Part shown: one piece after another, positions 33,517 to 41,764 of the stretch
Layout of the letters: every line of letters begins with the position of its first letter
Position numbering within the stretch: the stretch's first letter is position 1
Assembly: GCA_002710215.1 (NCBI GenBank)
Contig: PAJQ01000001.1
Coordinates: 60,252 to 117,680, forward strand
Length of the DNA: 57,429 nt
Source of the DNA: Chloroflexota bacterium
GTDB taxonomy: Bacteria; Chloroflexota; Dehalococcoidia; Lucifugimonadales; UBA3495
Direction: 5' to 3'
The notes under the pieces: generated by a model
Database searches by the model: none
What the model saw: only the letters and a program-made list of their open reading frames with translations
Told to the model about the DNA's origin: nothing
Program-made: the position numbers and the translations under genes

Positions 33517-33726
33517 TTAGACGGGCATCAGTCTGAAAATTCGACCAAGTTCCCTCGCTTTCTCAACATCACCCCGGCGTAGCGCTTCCCGTACATCGTC
33601 CAATGTCTGCGCGTCCTCCAAAGACAAGTAAGGCGCCCATGCGGAATCGTCATAAATCAAGTCAACGTCGACTTCAGCTGCGTATCGCCCTTCACGAATC
33701 AGCTTAACTCGACTCTTTGTTGTCAT
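33517..33726 (-). CDS. small antitoxin-like protein paired with DUF4258
   Basis: A 69-residue protein: MTTKSRVKLIREGRYAAEVD, a strand-rich start (VDLIYDDSAWAPYLSLEDA), and a helical end (DDVREALRRGDVEKARELGR). The pattern LIREG-AEV-V-LIYD-WSPYLSLEDA is what I recall for the usual partner of DUF4258 toxins. The ATG at 33726 has GGAGGATTCC directly upstream and overlaps the DUF4258 stop by 4 nt (ATGA). A longer in-frame start at 33825 would run through the DUF4258 gene and is unlikely. It lies between atpD and atpC. Confidence 0.75.
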   Translation of the reverse strand: MTTKSRVKLIREGRYAAEVDVDLIYDDSAWAPYLSLEDAQTLDDVREALRRGDVEKARELGRIFRLMPV

Positions 33727-34046
33727 GGAATCCTCCGAGTAAAGTCCTCGGTCCATCGCTCGGATTGCGGGCGGTAGGCCGTCACCAAGACCGCCGGTGT
33801 TGAAGCGTGACTTGGAATTCCCCACACACCATGAATAGGTTTACCTTCGCGGTCCTTTTGCAATCCGAGAACACAAGGACCTTTGGGAAACTCCGGATAA
33901 TCTTCAATCACCGCGCCGTCTCGAACTCCGCCAAGAATATCTCGTATCAGAATGTCATCTTCGGCTAACTCATCGTAGCCATGGTCTGAAATTCTAATTT
34001 CTAGACGGGAGATTAGTGCAAGGACCAGTTGAAAAGTATGGCCCAT
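33723..34046 (-). CDS. DUF4258-family (putative toxin) protein
   Basis: A 107-residue protein. LEIRISDHGYDELAEDDILI with the family His, GAVIEDYPEFPKGPCVLGLQ, GKPIHGVWGIPS and the closing VTAYRPQSERWTEDFTRR fit the DUF4258 RelE/ParE-like fold. Such proteins are listed as putative toxins, but their targets are unproven. The gene is in the ATP synthase operon, with the antitoxin-like gene overlapping by 4 nt downstream. The ATG at 34046 lacks a clear ribosome site. Confidence 0.75.
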   Translation of the reverse strand: MGHTFQLVLALISRLEIRISDHGYDELAEDDILIRDILGGVRDGAVIEDYPEFPKGPCVLGLQKDREGKPIHGVWGIPSHASTPAVLVTAYRPQSERWTEDFTRRIP

Positions 34047-34125
34047 ACGATAATTCTAGCATAGAGCCTAAGAAATTAGGCGATTGCGGGCACGAGACAA
34101 TAGTGGTGGCAGAGACGATTCGTCG

Positions 34126-35538
<1,413 letters not shown>

Positions 35539-35590
35539 CTAAGTTAGCAAGTCTCTAAGGATTGCGCTAGCACTTTTTTTGCCGGTTGGT

Positions 35591-36454
35591 CTAGCCTTCC
35601 AGCGCAATTTGTCCCCCGATAAGGTCCAGCAACTCGTTGGTAATGCTGTCCTGGCGGATCCGGTTCATCACCAGGGTCATATCGTTCATCAACTCGTTGG
35701 CGTTGTCGGTTGCGTTACGCATGGCGACCATGCGGGACGATTGCTCGCTGGCGTTGGACTCCAGCAGGGCATGAAATATCTCCATCTCAACATATCGCGG
35801 AAGCAAACTCCCCAGCACGGCTAGGCTGTCCGGCTCGTAGATATATCCGACTCTTTCCGACCCGGTCAGGGACGCCGGAGTCACGGGCAGCAGCTTCTGT
35901 ATGACCGGCATCTGGGACACAGTAGAAACAAACCGGGTGAAGGCTAGATGAACCTCGTCCACCTCACCTTCGGAGTAGGAGTCGATGACCAAGTGGGAAA
36001 TGGCGATGGTATCGGCCAAGACCGGGCGGTCCGGCAATTCGGTAAAAACCGCTTTGACATCCTGCCCGGAACGGACCATGAAGTCTCTGCTCTTTCTACC
36101 GGCCACGATGGCGGTCATCGGAACCGTCTGCTCCAGCATGAACTGGCCCACCACACGGTTCAGGTTGGCGTGCATCCCGCCGCATAAGCCCCGGTCCGGG
36201 CTAATCACCAGGATTCCCACCCGCTGCAACGGTCGCACCTGAAGCAAGGGATGTACAGCCGCTCCGTCATCGCTGGGCTGGGCCGCCAGGTGGGTGATGA
36301 TTTCTTGAATCTTCTCGGCGAAGGGCCGTCCTTGAGTTACCGCCTGTTGGGCGCGCCGCATCTTGGACGCCGCGATCAGCGACATGGCGTTGGTCACCTT
36401 GCCGGTATTTTGAACGCTGCGGATGCGGCGGCGCATGTCTCTAACGCTGGGCAT
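35591..36454 (-). CDS. atpG: F0F1 ATP synthase subunit gamma
   Basis: A 287-residue central-stalk subunit. The N-terminal helix MPSVRDMRRRIRSVQNTGKV then TNAMSLIAASKMRRAQ is diagnostic. VISPDRGLCGGMHANLNRVV marks the Rossmann-like core, and the C-terminal helix has AMRNATDNANELMNDMTLVM. Both coiled helices that run through the alpha3-beta3 ring are present in full. GGAAAGGAATAA precedes the ATG, 34 nt after atpA. Confidence 0.97.
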   Translation of the reverse strand: MPSVRDMRRRIRSVQNTGKVTNAMSLIAASKMRRAQQAVTQGRPFAEKIQEIITHLAAQPSDDGAAVHPLLQVRPLQRVGILVISPDRGLCGGMHANLNRVVGQFMLEQTVPMTAIVAGRKSRDFMVRSGQDVKAVFTELPDRPVLADTIAISHLVIDSYSEGEVDEVHLAFTRFVSTVSQMPVIQKLLPVTPASLTGSERVGYIYEPDSLAVLGSLLPRYVEMEIFHALLESNASEQSSRMVAMRNATDNANELMNDMTLVMNRIRQDSITNELLDLIGGQIALEG

Positions 36455-36488
36455 TTATTCCTTTCCCATCAACCTCAATTCGCATGCC

Positions 36489-38000
36489 TTAAGCGCTGAA
36501 CCCGCCTTTGAAGTCGTTGATGGCCTGGGTCAGGGCGGACTCAATCTCCGGGGTTATATCTTTGGCCGTCGCGATGTCTTGGCCGATCTGCGGGTGGGTC
36601 GACGACATATGCCGCAACAATTGGTCTTGGAAATCGCCGCAGCGTTCCAGAGGGATGTCCTCAAGAAGCCCTTCATTGACCGCGAACAGGATGATTACTT
36701 CCTGCTCCAAGCTTAAGGGATTGGAATGCGGCTGCTTCAACATTTCCGTGGCGAGTTGGCCCCGGGCCAGTTGGGCCCTGGTCGCGGCATCCAGATCGGC
36801 GGTGCCGAACTGGGCAAAGGTAGCCAGTTCCCGGTACTGGGCCAAGTCCAGGCGCAAACGGCCCGCCACCCGCCGGATAGCTCTGGTTTGGGCGGCGCCG
36901 CCCACTCGGGACACTGACAAACCGACGTTGACCGCCGGCCTGATACCCGCATTGAACAACTCCGGCTCCAGGTAGATCTGCCCGTCGGTAATGGATATTA
37001 CGTTTGTCGGTATGTACGCCGAAACGTCTCCGGCCTGAGTCTCGATGATTGGTAACGCGGTGATGGAGCCTCCGCCACTGGCTTCGTCCAGCCGGGCGGA
37101 CCGCTCCAGCAACCGGCTGTGCAGGTAAAAAATGTCGCCGGGATAGGCTTCGCGGCCGGCCGGACGGCGCAGCAGCAAAGACATCTGGCGGTAGGCCCAG
37201 GCATGTTTGGTCAGGTCGTCGTAGACGATAAGTACGTCTTTGCCTTGGGCCATGAACTCTTCGGCCATGGAACAGCCCGCGTAAGGGGCGATGTACTGCA
37301 TAGGAGCGGAGTCTGCGGCGCCGGCGGTTACGACGATGGTGTGTTCCATCGCGCCGTTCTCTTCCAAAATGTTGACCACTTGGGCCACCTTGCCCTGTTT
37401 CTGGCCGATGGCGACGTAAACGCAGATCAGGTCGCCGCCCTTTTGGTTAATGATGGAATCCAGGGCTATGGCGGTTTTGCCTGTGGACCGGTCGCCGATT
37501 ATCAGCTCCCGTTGACCGCGGCCGATGGGAATCATGGCGTCAACAGCCTTGATACCGGTTTGTACCGGTGTATCCACGGATTGCCGGGACACTACGTTGG
37601 GAGCGACCTTTTCAACCGGGCGAGTGGCGGTGGTATTGACCGGCCCTTTTCCATCCAGGGGATTGCCGACGGGGTTCACCACCCGGCCGATCAATGCCTC
37701 GCCCACCGGGACCTCAATGATTCTCCCGGTGGAGCGGACCCGGTCTCCTTCCTTGACCACGTTGGGGTCGCCTAGAATGGCGGCGCCGACCAGGTCGGAT
37801 TCTAAGTTCAATGCCAGGCCTAGAACGTCGCTGCCGAAGTCCAAGAGTTCGTTATAGCGGACGCCTTGCAACCCTTGAATGCTGGCAACTCCGTCGCCCA
37901 CTTGGACCACGGTTCCAACGTCCACCAAGGTCAGATCGCCTGCGAACTCTTCGATCTGGCGCTTGATCAAGGAAACTATATCTTGTCCTCTAGTCGCCAT
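36489..38000 (-). CDS. atpA: F0F1 ATP synthase subunit alpha
   Basis: A 503-residue alpha subunit with Walker [21 protein letters not shown] (169-176), the [16 protein letters not shown] motif, and the signature [20 protein letters not shown], followed by [20 protein letters not shown]. The C-terminal domain is complete ([20 protein letters not shown]). The conserved Arg near the catalytic site is in [21 protein letters not shown] precedes the ATG. Spacing to atpH is 61 nt. Confidence 0.98.
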   Translation of the reverse strand: MATRGQDIVSLIKRQIEEFAGDLTLVDVGTVVQVGDGVASIQGLQGVRYNELLDFGSDVLGLALNLESDLVGAAILGDPNVVKEGDRVRSTGRIIEVPVGEALIGRVVNPVGNPLDGKGPVNTTATRPVEKVAPNVVSRQSVDTPVQTGIKAVDAMIPIGRGQRELIIGDRSTGKTAIALDSIINQKGGDLICVYVAIGQKQGKVAQVVNILEENGAMEHTIVVTAGAADSAPMQYIAPYAGCSMAEEFMAQGKDVLIVYDDLTKHAWAYRQMSLLLRRPAGREAYPGDIFYLHSRLLERSARLDEASGGGSITALPIIETQAGDVSAYIPTNVISITDGQIYLEPELFNAGIRPAVNVGLSVSRVGGAAQTRAIRRVAGRLRLDLAQYRELATFAQFGTADLDAATRAQLARGQLATEMLKQPHSNPLSLEQEVIILFAVNEGLLEDIPLERCGDFQDQLLRHMSSTHPQIGQDIATAKDITPEIESALTQAINDFKGGFSA

Positions 38001-38061
38001 TGGTGACTCCCTTTTCTGGTCCGGCCTGGCCGCGCCCGGGCCTTCGTAATCGGTTCTAAGA

Positions 38062-38601
38062 CTAGCTAATGCCGGAACGCACCCGCTTCCTTAGCGCTTC
38101 CAAGTGGGTCCGGGTGCTGCCGTCAAGCAGCTGGTCTCCTATCTGGATCACAATGCCGCCGATTATGTCCTCGTCAACTTCAGTGGTAACTACGACCTCT
38201 TTTCCGGTCAAGTTGGAGACGAACTGGGTGATACTTTGCAACTCGGCATCGTCCAACGCCACGGCTGTCACAACTTCGATTCGTTGGCGTCCATGGTGGA
38301 TGTCCAACAGCTTGGTGTAAGCGTCACTTAACTCCGGAGCAAGGTTTGCTAATCCCTTAGTAACCAGAACATTCAACAAGTTGCGAATCAGCGGATGAAC
38401 GTCTGGCAAGACGGCTTCCACGGATTTTATCTTCTCATCGGCGGGGACTTCCGCGTGGTTCAGGAAAGTGCGGAACTCTTCGTCCCGAAGCACTTGGCAG
38501 GCCAATGCAAGATCGTCGGCCCATTCGTCGGCCTGTCCTTGCTCCAATGCCAACTCGAAGATTGCTTGGGCGTAACGCTGCCCGGAGACGCGCTTTGGCA
38601 T
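38062..38601 (-). CDS. atpH: F0F1 ATP synthase subunit delta
   Basis: A 179-residue delta (OSCP) subunit. [20 protein letters not shown] is the N-terminal six-helix domain signature, and the C-terminal domain signature is [20 protein letters not shown] then [18 protein letters not shown]. It joins the peripheral stalk (subunit b) to the top of F1. It starts 7 nt after atpF, so translation is probably coupled. Confidence 0.96.
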   Translation of the reverse strand: MPKRVSGQRYAQAIFELALEQGQADEWADDLALACQVLRDEEFRTFLNHAEVPADEKIKSVEAVLPDVHPLIRNLLNVLVTKGLANLAPELSDAYTKLLDIHHGRQRIEVVTAVALDDAELQSITQFVSNLTGKEVVVTTEVDEDIIGGIVIQIGDQLLDGSTRTHLEALRKRVRSGIS

Positions 38602-38608
38602 AGGCTAT

Positions 38609-39118
38609 CTATGCCCTCCCGTTTCCGGAGGCTGAACCGCCCTCTTCCAGGACCTGAGTGATTAATTCTTGGTGTGTTTGGCGGTCCAGAGAGCGGCGTA
38701 TCACCCGCTCGGCCGCGGTTATGGCCAGTTCGCCAAAATTGGCCCGGACTTCTTGGATGGCGGCGTCGCGTTCCCGTTGGATATCGGCATGGGCCCGTTC
38801 GATGAACGCCTCGGCCTCACCCCTGGCCCGGTCCATCTCCTCGCCGCGAAACCGGTCCGATGCTTCCCTAGCTTGGTCCAACAATCGCTGGCCTTCCCGG
38901 CGGGCCTCGTTGATCTGCTCTTCGATCGCTTCCCTGGCGCTGGTCGCCTCTTGTCTTGCCTGGTCCGCGGCGGCCAGGCTTTCCCGTATCCGCTCGGCGC
39001 GCTGGTCTAATAGCCGGAGGATCGGCTTATAGGCCATCAAGTAGAGTATTCCCAGCAGGATCAAGAAGTTGACCAGGTAAGCGATCAAGCTGGGAAGGTT
39101 GATTCCTAGCTCCGTCAT
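38609..39118 (-). CDS. atpF: F0F1 ATP synthase subunit b
   Basis: A 169-residue peripheral-stalk subunit: one N-terminal membrane helix (LPSLIAYLVNFLILLGILYL) followed by a long charged coiled coil (ERIRESLAAADQARQEATSA through RAHADIQRERDAAIQEVRAN) and a delta-binding C-terminus (AAERVIRRSLDRQTHQELIT). A single b gene is seen, so the stalk is likely a homodimer. The ATG is one base after the atpE stop. Confidence 0.96.
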   Translation of the reverse strand: MTELGINLPSLIAYLVNFLILLGILYLMAYKPILRLLDQRAERIRESLAAADQARQEATSAREAIEEQINEARREGQRLLDQAREASDRFRGEEMDRARGEAEAFIERAHADIQRERDAAIQEVRANFGELAITAAERVIRRSLDRQTHQELITQVLEEGGSASGNGRA

Positions 39119-39119
39119 G

Positions 39120-39371
39120 TCAGACCACGAACAACAGGATGACCGCTACGATCAATGCGTAGATGCCCAATGCCTCCGCGAAGGCGATGGCCAAAATCAT
39201 ATTCACCTGAATCTGGCCGGCGGCCTCGGGGTTGCGGCCGATGGCGCCCATGGCGCCGGCGCCCAAGATACCGATTCCGATGCCGGGACCAACCACACCC
39301 AATCCGATAGCTAGCCCCGCTCCGATGAACTTCGCAGCTTCTGGTGCGAACTGCAAAAGGACGAGATCCAT
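39120..39371 (-). CDS. atpE: F0F1 ATP synthase subunit c (H+-type)
   Basis: An 83-residue two-helix proteolipid. The ion-binding carboxylate is Glu66 in LAIAFAEALGIYAL; the polar loop is GRNPEAAGQ. The first helix has GPGIGIGILGAG, where the Gln that marks Na+ rings is Ile, and the residue after Glu66 is Ala rather than Ser or Thr. Both differences argue for H+ rather than Na+ coupling (inference from family knowledge). Helix 1 is Gly-rich (GAGLAIGLGVVGPGIG). CTAGGAGGCC lies upstream. Confidence 0.97.
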   Translation of the reverse strand: MDLVLLQFAPEAAKFIGAGLAIGLGVVGPGIGIGILGAGAMGAIGRNPEAAGQIQVNMILAIAFAEALGIYALIVAVILLFVV

Positions 39372-39502
39372 GACCGTTTGGCCTCCTAGAATGATTTTAT
39401 AGTCTCAAAAACGCTTTGAATCCGGATTACCTGCCGGTCCCCTTCCATTCGACAGCCTCGGGACTGGCTATTCAACATTTTTCACCGGGCTTCCCGGTCC
39501 GG

Positions 39503-40525
39503 TTAATGCTCCTGGTGGCTCACTGCCACCGACAAGAATACCAAGGTGAGAGACGCGAATATGACGGCCTGAATCAGACCTACCAGCAACTCCAACCCGA
39601 AAACGAACTCCACTGCCACGAATGGTACCAGGAACGTTATCATGACCACCAGAATCTCTCCGGCGGTCATGTTGCCGAAAAGCCGGAATGTGAAGCTGAC
39701 TATCCGGACAAATTCGCTGATCAACTCTAAAAAGCCCACGAAGGCGTCGATTAAACCCGCAGGGCGGAGCCGTAACAGGCCACCTATGGCAAAGAACTTT
39801 TTAAAGTAGCCCAGCCCGTGGGACCTTATCCCCCAGTATTCGACGAAGATAAAGGAGATCAGAGCTAGGGCCAATGGGAAGTTAAGATCTGTGCCGGCGG
39901 ACCGAAGCAGATGGGCTTTAATCTCACCGTCCTTGGTGAATCCCAAGAATTGGTAAAAGGGCAGCAGGGCCAGCCAGGCGTTGAAGAGCACGAAGAAGAA
40001 AATCGTCGCCACAACCGGGAACGCCTTCCGTCCCATCTCCGGTCCCAGAACACTGCTGCAGAAGCTCAAGGCCGCCTCGAGGAGCGACTCTACGAGGCTT
40101 TGGAACCGGCCCGGCACCAAGCTTTTCTTTCGGGAACCCAAAACGAAGAAAAGAACCAACATCACGGTAGCGAACCATGCCGAAAGCAAAGTGTTGGTTA
40201 CGGCGAATTGCGTTATTGGCAGGGGAGTGGAGTGGGCTTCTCCCTCTTGAGCTTCTTTTGCCGCGGTTCCCTCTTTGTGGTCCGCATCCTTCTGAGGTTC
40301 TTCAACGTGATCTTCGGCCGGGGTCAGCCCGAGGTGTCGGTCGCGAACCGACGCCGGGAATACCGGTTGGGGAGGCAGATGAATCTCCGGCTTGGACACG
40401 TAACCGTCACCCTGGCCGGAGATCTTTTGCCCTATGACCCCCATTACGGCCCCTGCCAGCAAAAGGGCCAGGAGCCCTAATCCAGCCAACACGAGGAGGT
40501 TCCTGGCAGTGCTGCCCGATGGCAC
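39503..40525 (-). CDS. atpB: F0F1 ATP synthase subunit a, with charged N-terminal extension
   Basis: A 340-residue proton channel subunit. The essential Arg is in VSFTFRLFGNMTAGE (Arg281), and later FGLELLVGLIQAVIFASLTL forms the last helix pair. Typical a subunits are 220-280 residues; this one has about 105 extra residues at the N-terminus: one membrane helix (LLVLAGLGLLALLLAGAVMG), then a soluble acidic stretch (AEDHVEEPQKDADHKEGTAA) before the core. The GTG start at 40525 overlaps the upstream gene stop by one base. It is the first F0 gene. A longer N-terminus with this charge is notable. Confidence 0.96.
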   Translation of the reverse strand: MPSGSTARNLLVLAGLGLLALLLAGAVMGVIGQKISGQGDGYVSKPEIHLPPQPVFPASVRDRHLGLTPAEDHVEEPQKDADHKEGTAAKEAQEGEAHSTPLPITQFAVTNTLLSAWFATVMLVLFFVLGSRKKSLVPGRFQSLVESLLEAALSFCSSVLGPEMGRKAFPVVATIFFFVLFNAWLALLPFYQFLGFTKDGEIKAHLLRSAGTDLNFPLALALISFIFVEYWGIRSHGLGYFKKFFAIGGLLRLRPAGLIDAFVGFLELISEFVRIVSFTFRLFGNMTAGEILVVMITFLVPFVAVEFVFGLELLVGLIQAVIFASLTLVFLSVAVSHQEH

Positions 40526-40767
40526 TAACTATTACTCCCGTTATCGTTTTTGCCTTGGGTCGCCGCCGCGTTCATGAGAGGCTGGACCATTTTATAGAGT
40601 CCCCAAAACGCAACCACGGAACCCAGCAGAATACCAAGCAACATAAAGAGGGGTTTGGTTTCTAATAGCCCGTCTAGTGCAAGCCCGCCCACAACACCGA
40701 AGACGATGCATAGCGCGACATACCAACCCAGGCCCGTGAGCCTTACAGCCAGGACCCACAGATTCAT
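40525..40767 (-). CDS. AtpI/AtpZ-like F0F1 assembly membrane protein
   Basis: An 80-residue protein with two membrane helices (GLGWYVALCIVFGVVGGLAL and LFMLLGILLGSVVAFWGLYK) and a polar tail. The gly-rich first helix, the charged hairpin (LDGLLETKP) and the position before atpB are those of AtpI/AtpZ, which assist c-ring assembly and may carry Mg2+ or Ca2+. ATG at 40767 close to the promoter at 40789-40817, which leaves a leader of about 15 nt. It is the first gene of the operon. Confidence 0.8.
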   Translation of the reverse strand: MNLWVLAVRLTGLGWYVALCIVFGVVGGLALDGLLETKPLFMLLGILLGSVVAFWGLYKMVQPLMNAAATQGKNDNGSNS

Positions 40768-40788
40768 CCTTGCCGCCGAGCCTGGTGA

Positions 40789-40817
40789 ATGTTATCAGGA
40801 TGCTTTTTAAAAGTCAA
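40789..40817 (-). promoter_or_regulatory. promoter of the ATP synthase operon
   Basis: On the reverse strand TTGACT (40812-40817) is followed after 17 nt by TAACAT (40789-40794), preceded by TGA to make an extended -10 (TGATAACAT). The start site would fall about 40782, 15 nt from the ATG of the AtpI-like gene. Confidence 0.6.
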
Positions 40818-40849
40818 TTGAGGCCCTCAGTAGGAGATTCGACGGCCGA

Positions 40850-40893
40850 AAAAATGAAAAACGGCCCTGACGTTGATAACGCCGGGGGCCGTT
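40850..40893 (-). terminator. terminator of the bifunctional nuclease gene
   Basis: Arms AACGGCCC (40860-40867) and GGGCCGTT (40886-40893) form an 8-bp stem; on the reverse strand a T-rich stretch (TTTTCATTTTTT) follows. It lies 26 nt after the nuclease stop, between that gene and the ATP synthase promoter. Confidence 0.7.
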
Positions 40894-40918
40894 CAAATTT
40901 TTTGAGGACTGGGGGACT

Positions 40919-41479
40919 TTACCTGCTCGGTTGCGACTTGCCGAAGTCCTCCAGGTCCAATGTGTCGATGAAGTCGGTGAAAGCAGACATGCGCCGGATG
41001 TCCTCTTCCTTCAATTCGACGGGCTTTTCATCTGAGGTCTGATCGCCTTCTCCGGGTATCAGTGGTTTGCCGGTTTCCTTGTCCAAAAGAATGCCCGCTT
41101 TGTCCAGCACCGATTCTTCGACGTAGATCGGTACCTGGGCCCGAACGGCCAAGGCCACCGCATCGCTGGGCCGGCAGTCGATCTCCTGGGAAGTACCGTT
41201 GGATTGAAGTGAGATTTTGGCGAAGAAGGTGTCGTTCTGGAGATCGCTTACTAAAATGTGCTTGACGGAAGCGCCCAGGGTGTCGATCACTGTGCGTAAT
41301 AGGTCGTGGGTCAATGGGCGGGGAACGCTCAAGTCTTGCAGCTTGACGGCGATGGCATCGGCTTCCGCCGGCCCGATCCAAATGGGCAAGTAGCGGTCCG
41401 AGTCTTTTTCCTTGAGAATTACAACCCGCTGGTAGTTCATCGGGCTGACCCGGATGCTATCGATGGTCATCTCAAGCAT
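40919..41479 (-). CDS. bifunctional nuclease-family protein (DUF151)
   Basis: A 186-residue protein of the bifunctional nuclease family (PF02577). YLPIWIGPAEADAIAVKLQD, PRPLTHDLLRTVIDTLGA and EIDCRPSDAVALAVRAQVPI are the diagnostic stretches. The acidic tail after about 140 (EGDQTSDEKPVELKEEDIRR) is variable. Family members cleave DNA or RNA in plants; bacterial roles are unclear. The ATG at 41479 has GCGGAGGCAG upstream. Confidence 0.9.
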   Translation of the reverse strand: MLEMTIDSIRVSPMNYQRVVILKEKDSDRYLPIWIGPAEADAIAVKLQDLSVPRPLTHDLLRTVIDTLGASVKHILVSDLQNDTFFAKISLQSNGTSQEIDCRPSDAVALAVRAQVPIYVEESVLDKAGILLDKETGKPLIPGEGDQTSDEKPVELKEEDIRRMSAFTDFIDTLDLEDFGKSQPSR

Positions 41480-41562
41480 TAAAGCTGCCTCCGCTTATCA
41501 CCCTGTACGCCTAAGGATTGTATTCCCTGGCCAAATTCAATGTCAACCCAAATAGACACGGC

Positions 41563-41697
41563 TTACGTCCGTTTGCCGCCGCTGGGGACCTCGCCTATCC
41601 CCATCCGGACTCCTATGTAGCGTTCCGTATCGGCGAACTTGTCGTTCCACAAAACCAATGAGCGGTTGCGTCTCTGAGCTAGGTCGGGGCATCTCAT
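41563..41697 (-). CDS. small basic protein, 44 aa
   Basis: A short reverse-strand gene, below usual length cut-offs: MRCPDLAQRRNRSLVLWNDK, FADTERYIGVRMGIGEVPSG and a GKRT end. GAGG sits 7 nt before the ATG (CGAGGCGTTAT). It fills the gap between the nuclease gene and the Lon-like gene. Very basic at both ends with a hydrophobic middle. I do not recognise the family; it could be a nucleic-acid-binding micro-protein. Other readings of this stretch in other frames are less protein-like. Confidence 0.5.
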   Translation of the reverse strand: MRCPDLAQRRNRSLVLWNDKFADTERYIGVRMGIGEVPSGGKRT

Positions 41698-41712
41698 ATA
41701 ACGCCTCGAGTG

Positions 41713-41718
41713 TATAAT
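41713..41718 (+). promoter_or_regulatory. -10 element for the Lon-like gene
   Basis: A perfect TATAAT 46 nt before the Lon-like ATG. A -35 at 17 nt spacing would fall on CATCTC, a poor match, so the promoter may be weak or activator-dependent. It overlaps the leader of the 44-aa gene on the other strand. Confidence 0.4.
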
Positions 41719-41764
41719 TGCCAATCAATCAATCAAGTGTAAGTAGGTAATCACCCCTAGTTGA

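Noticed and set aside
33727-33825. Longer start of the antitoxin-like gene
   Set aside because: It runs through the end of the DUF4258 gene; ATG 33726 has a strong ribosome site and a 4-nt overlap.
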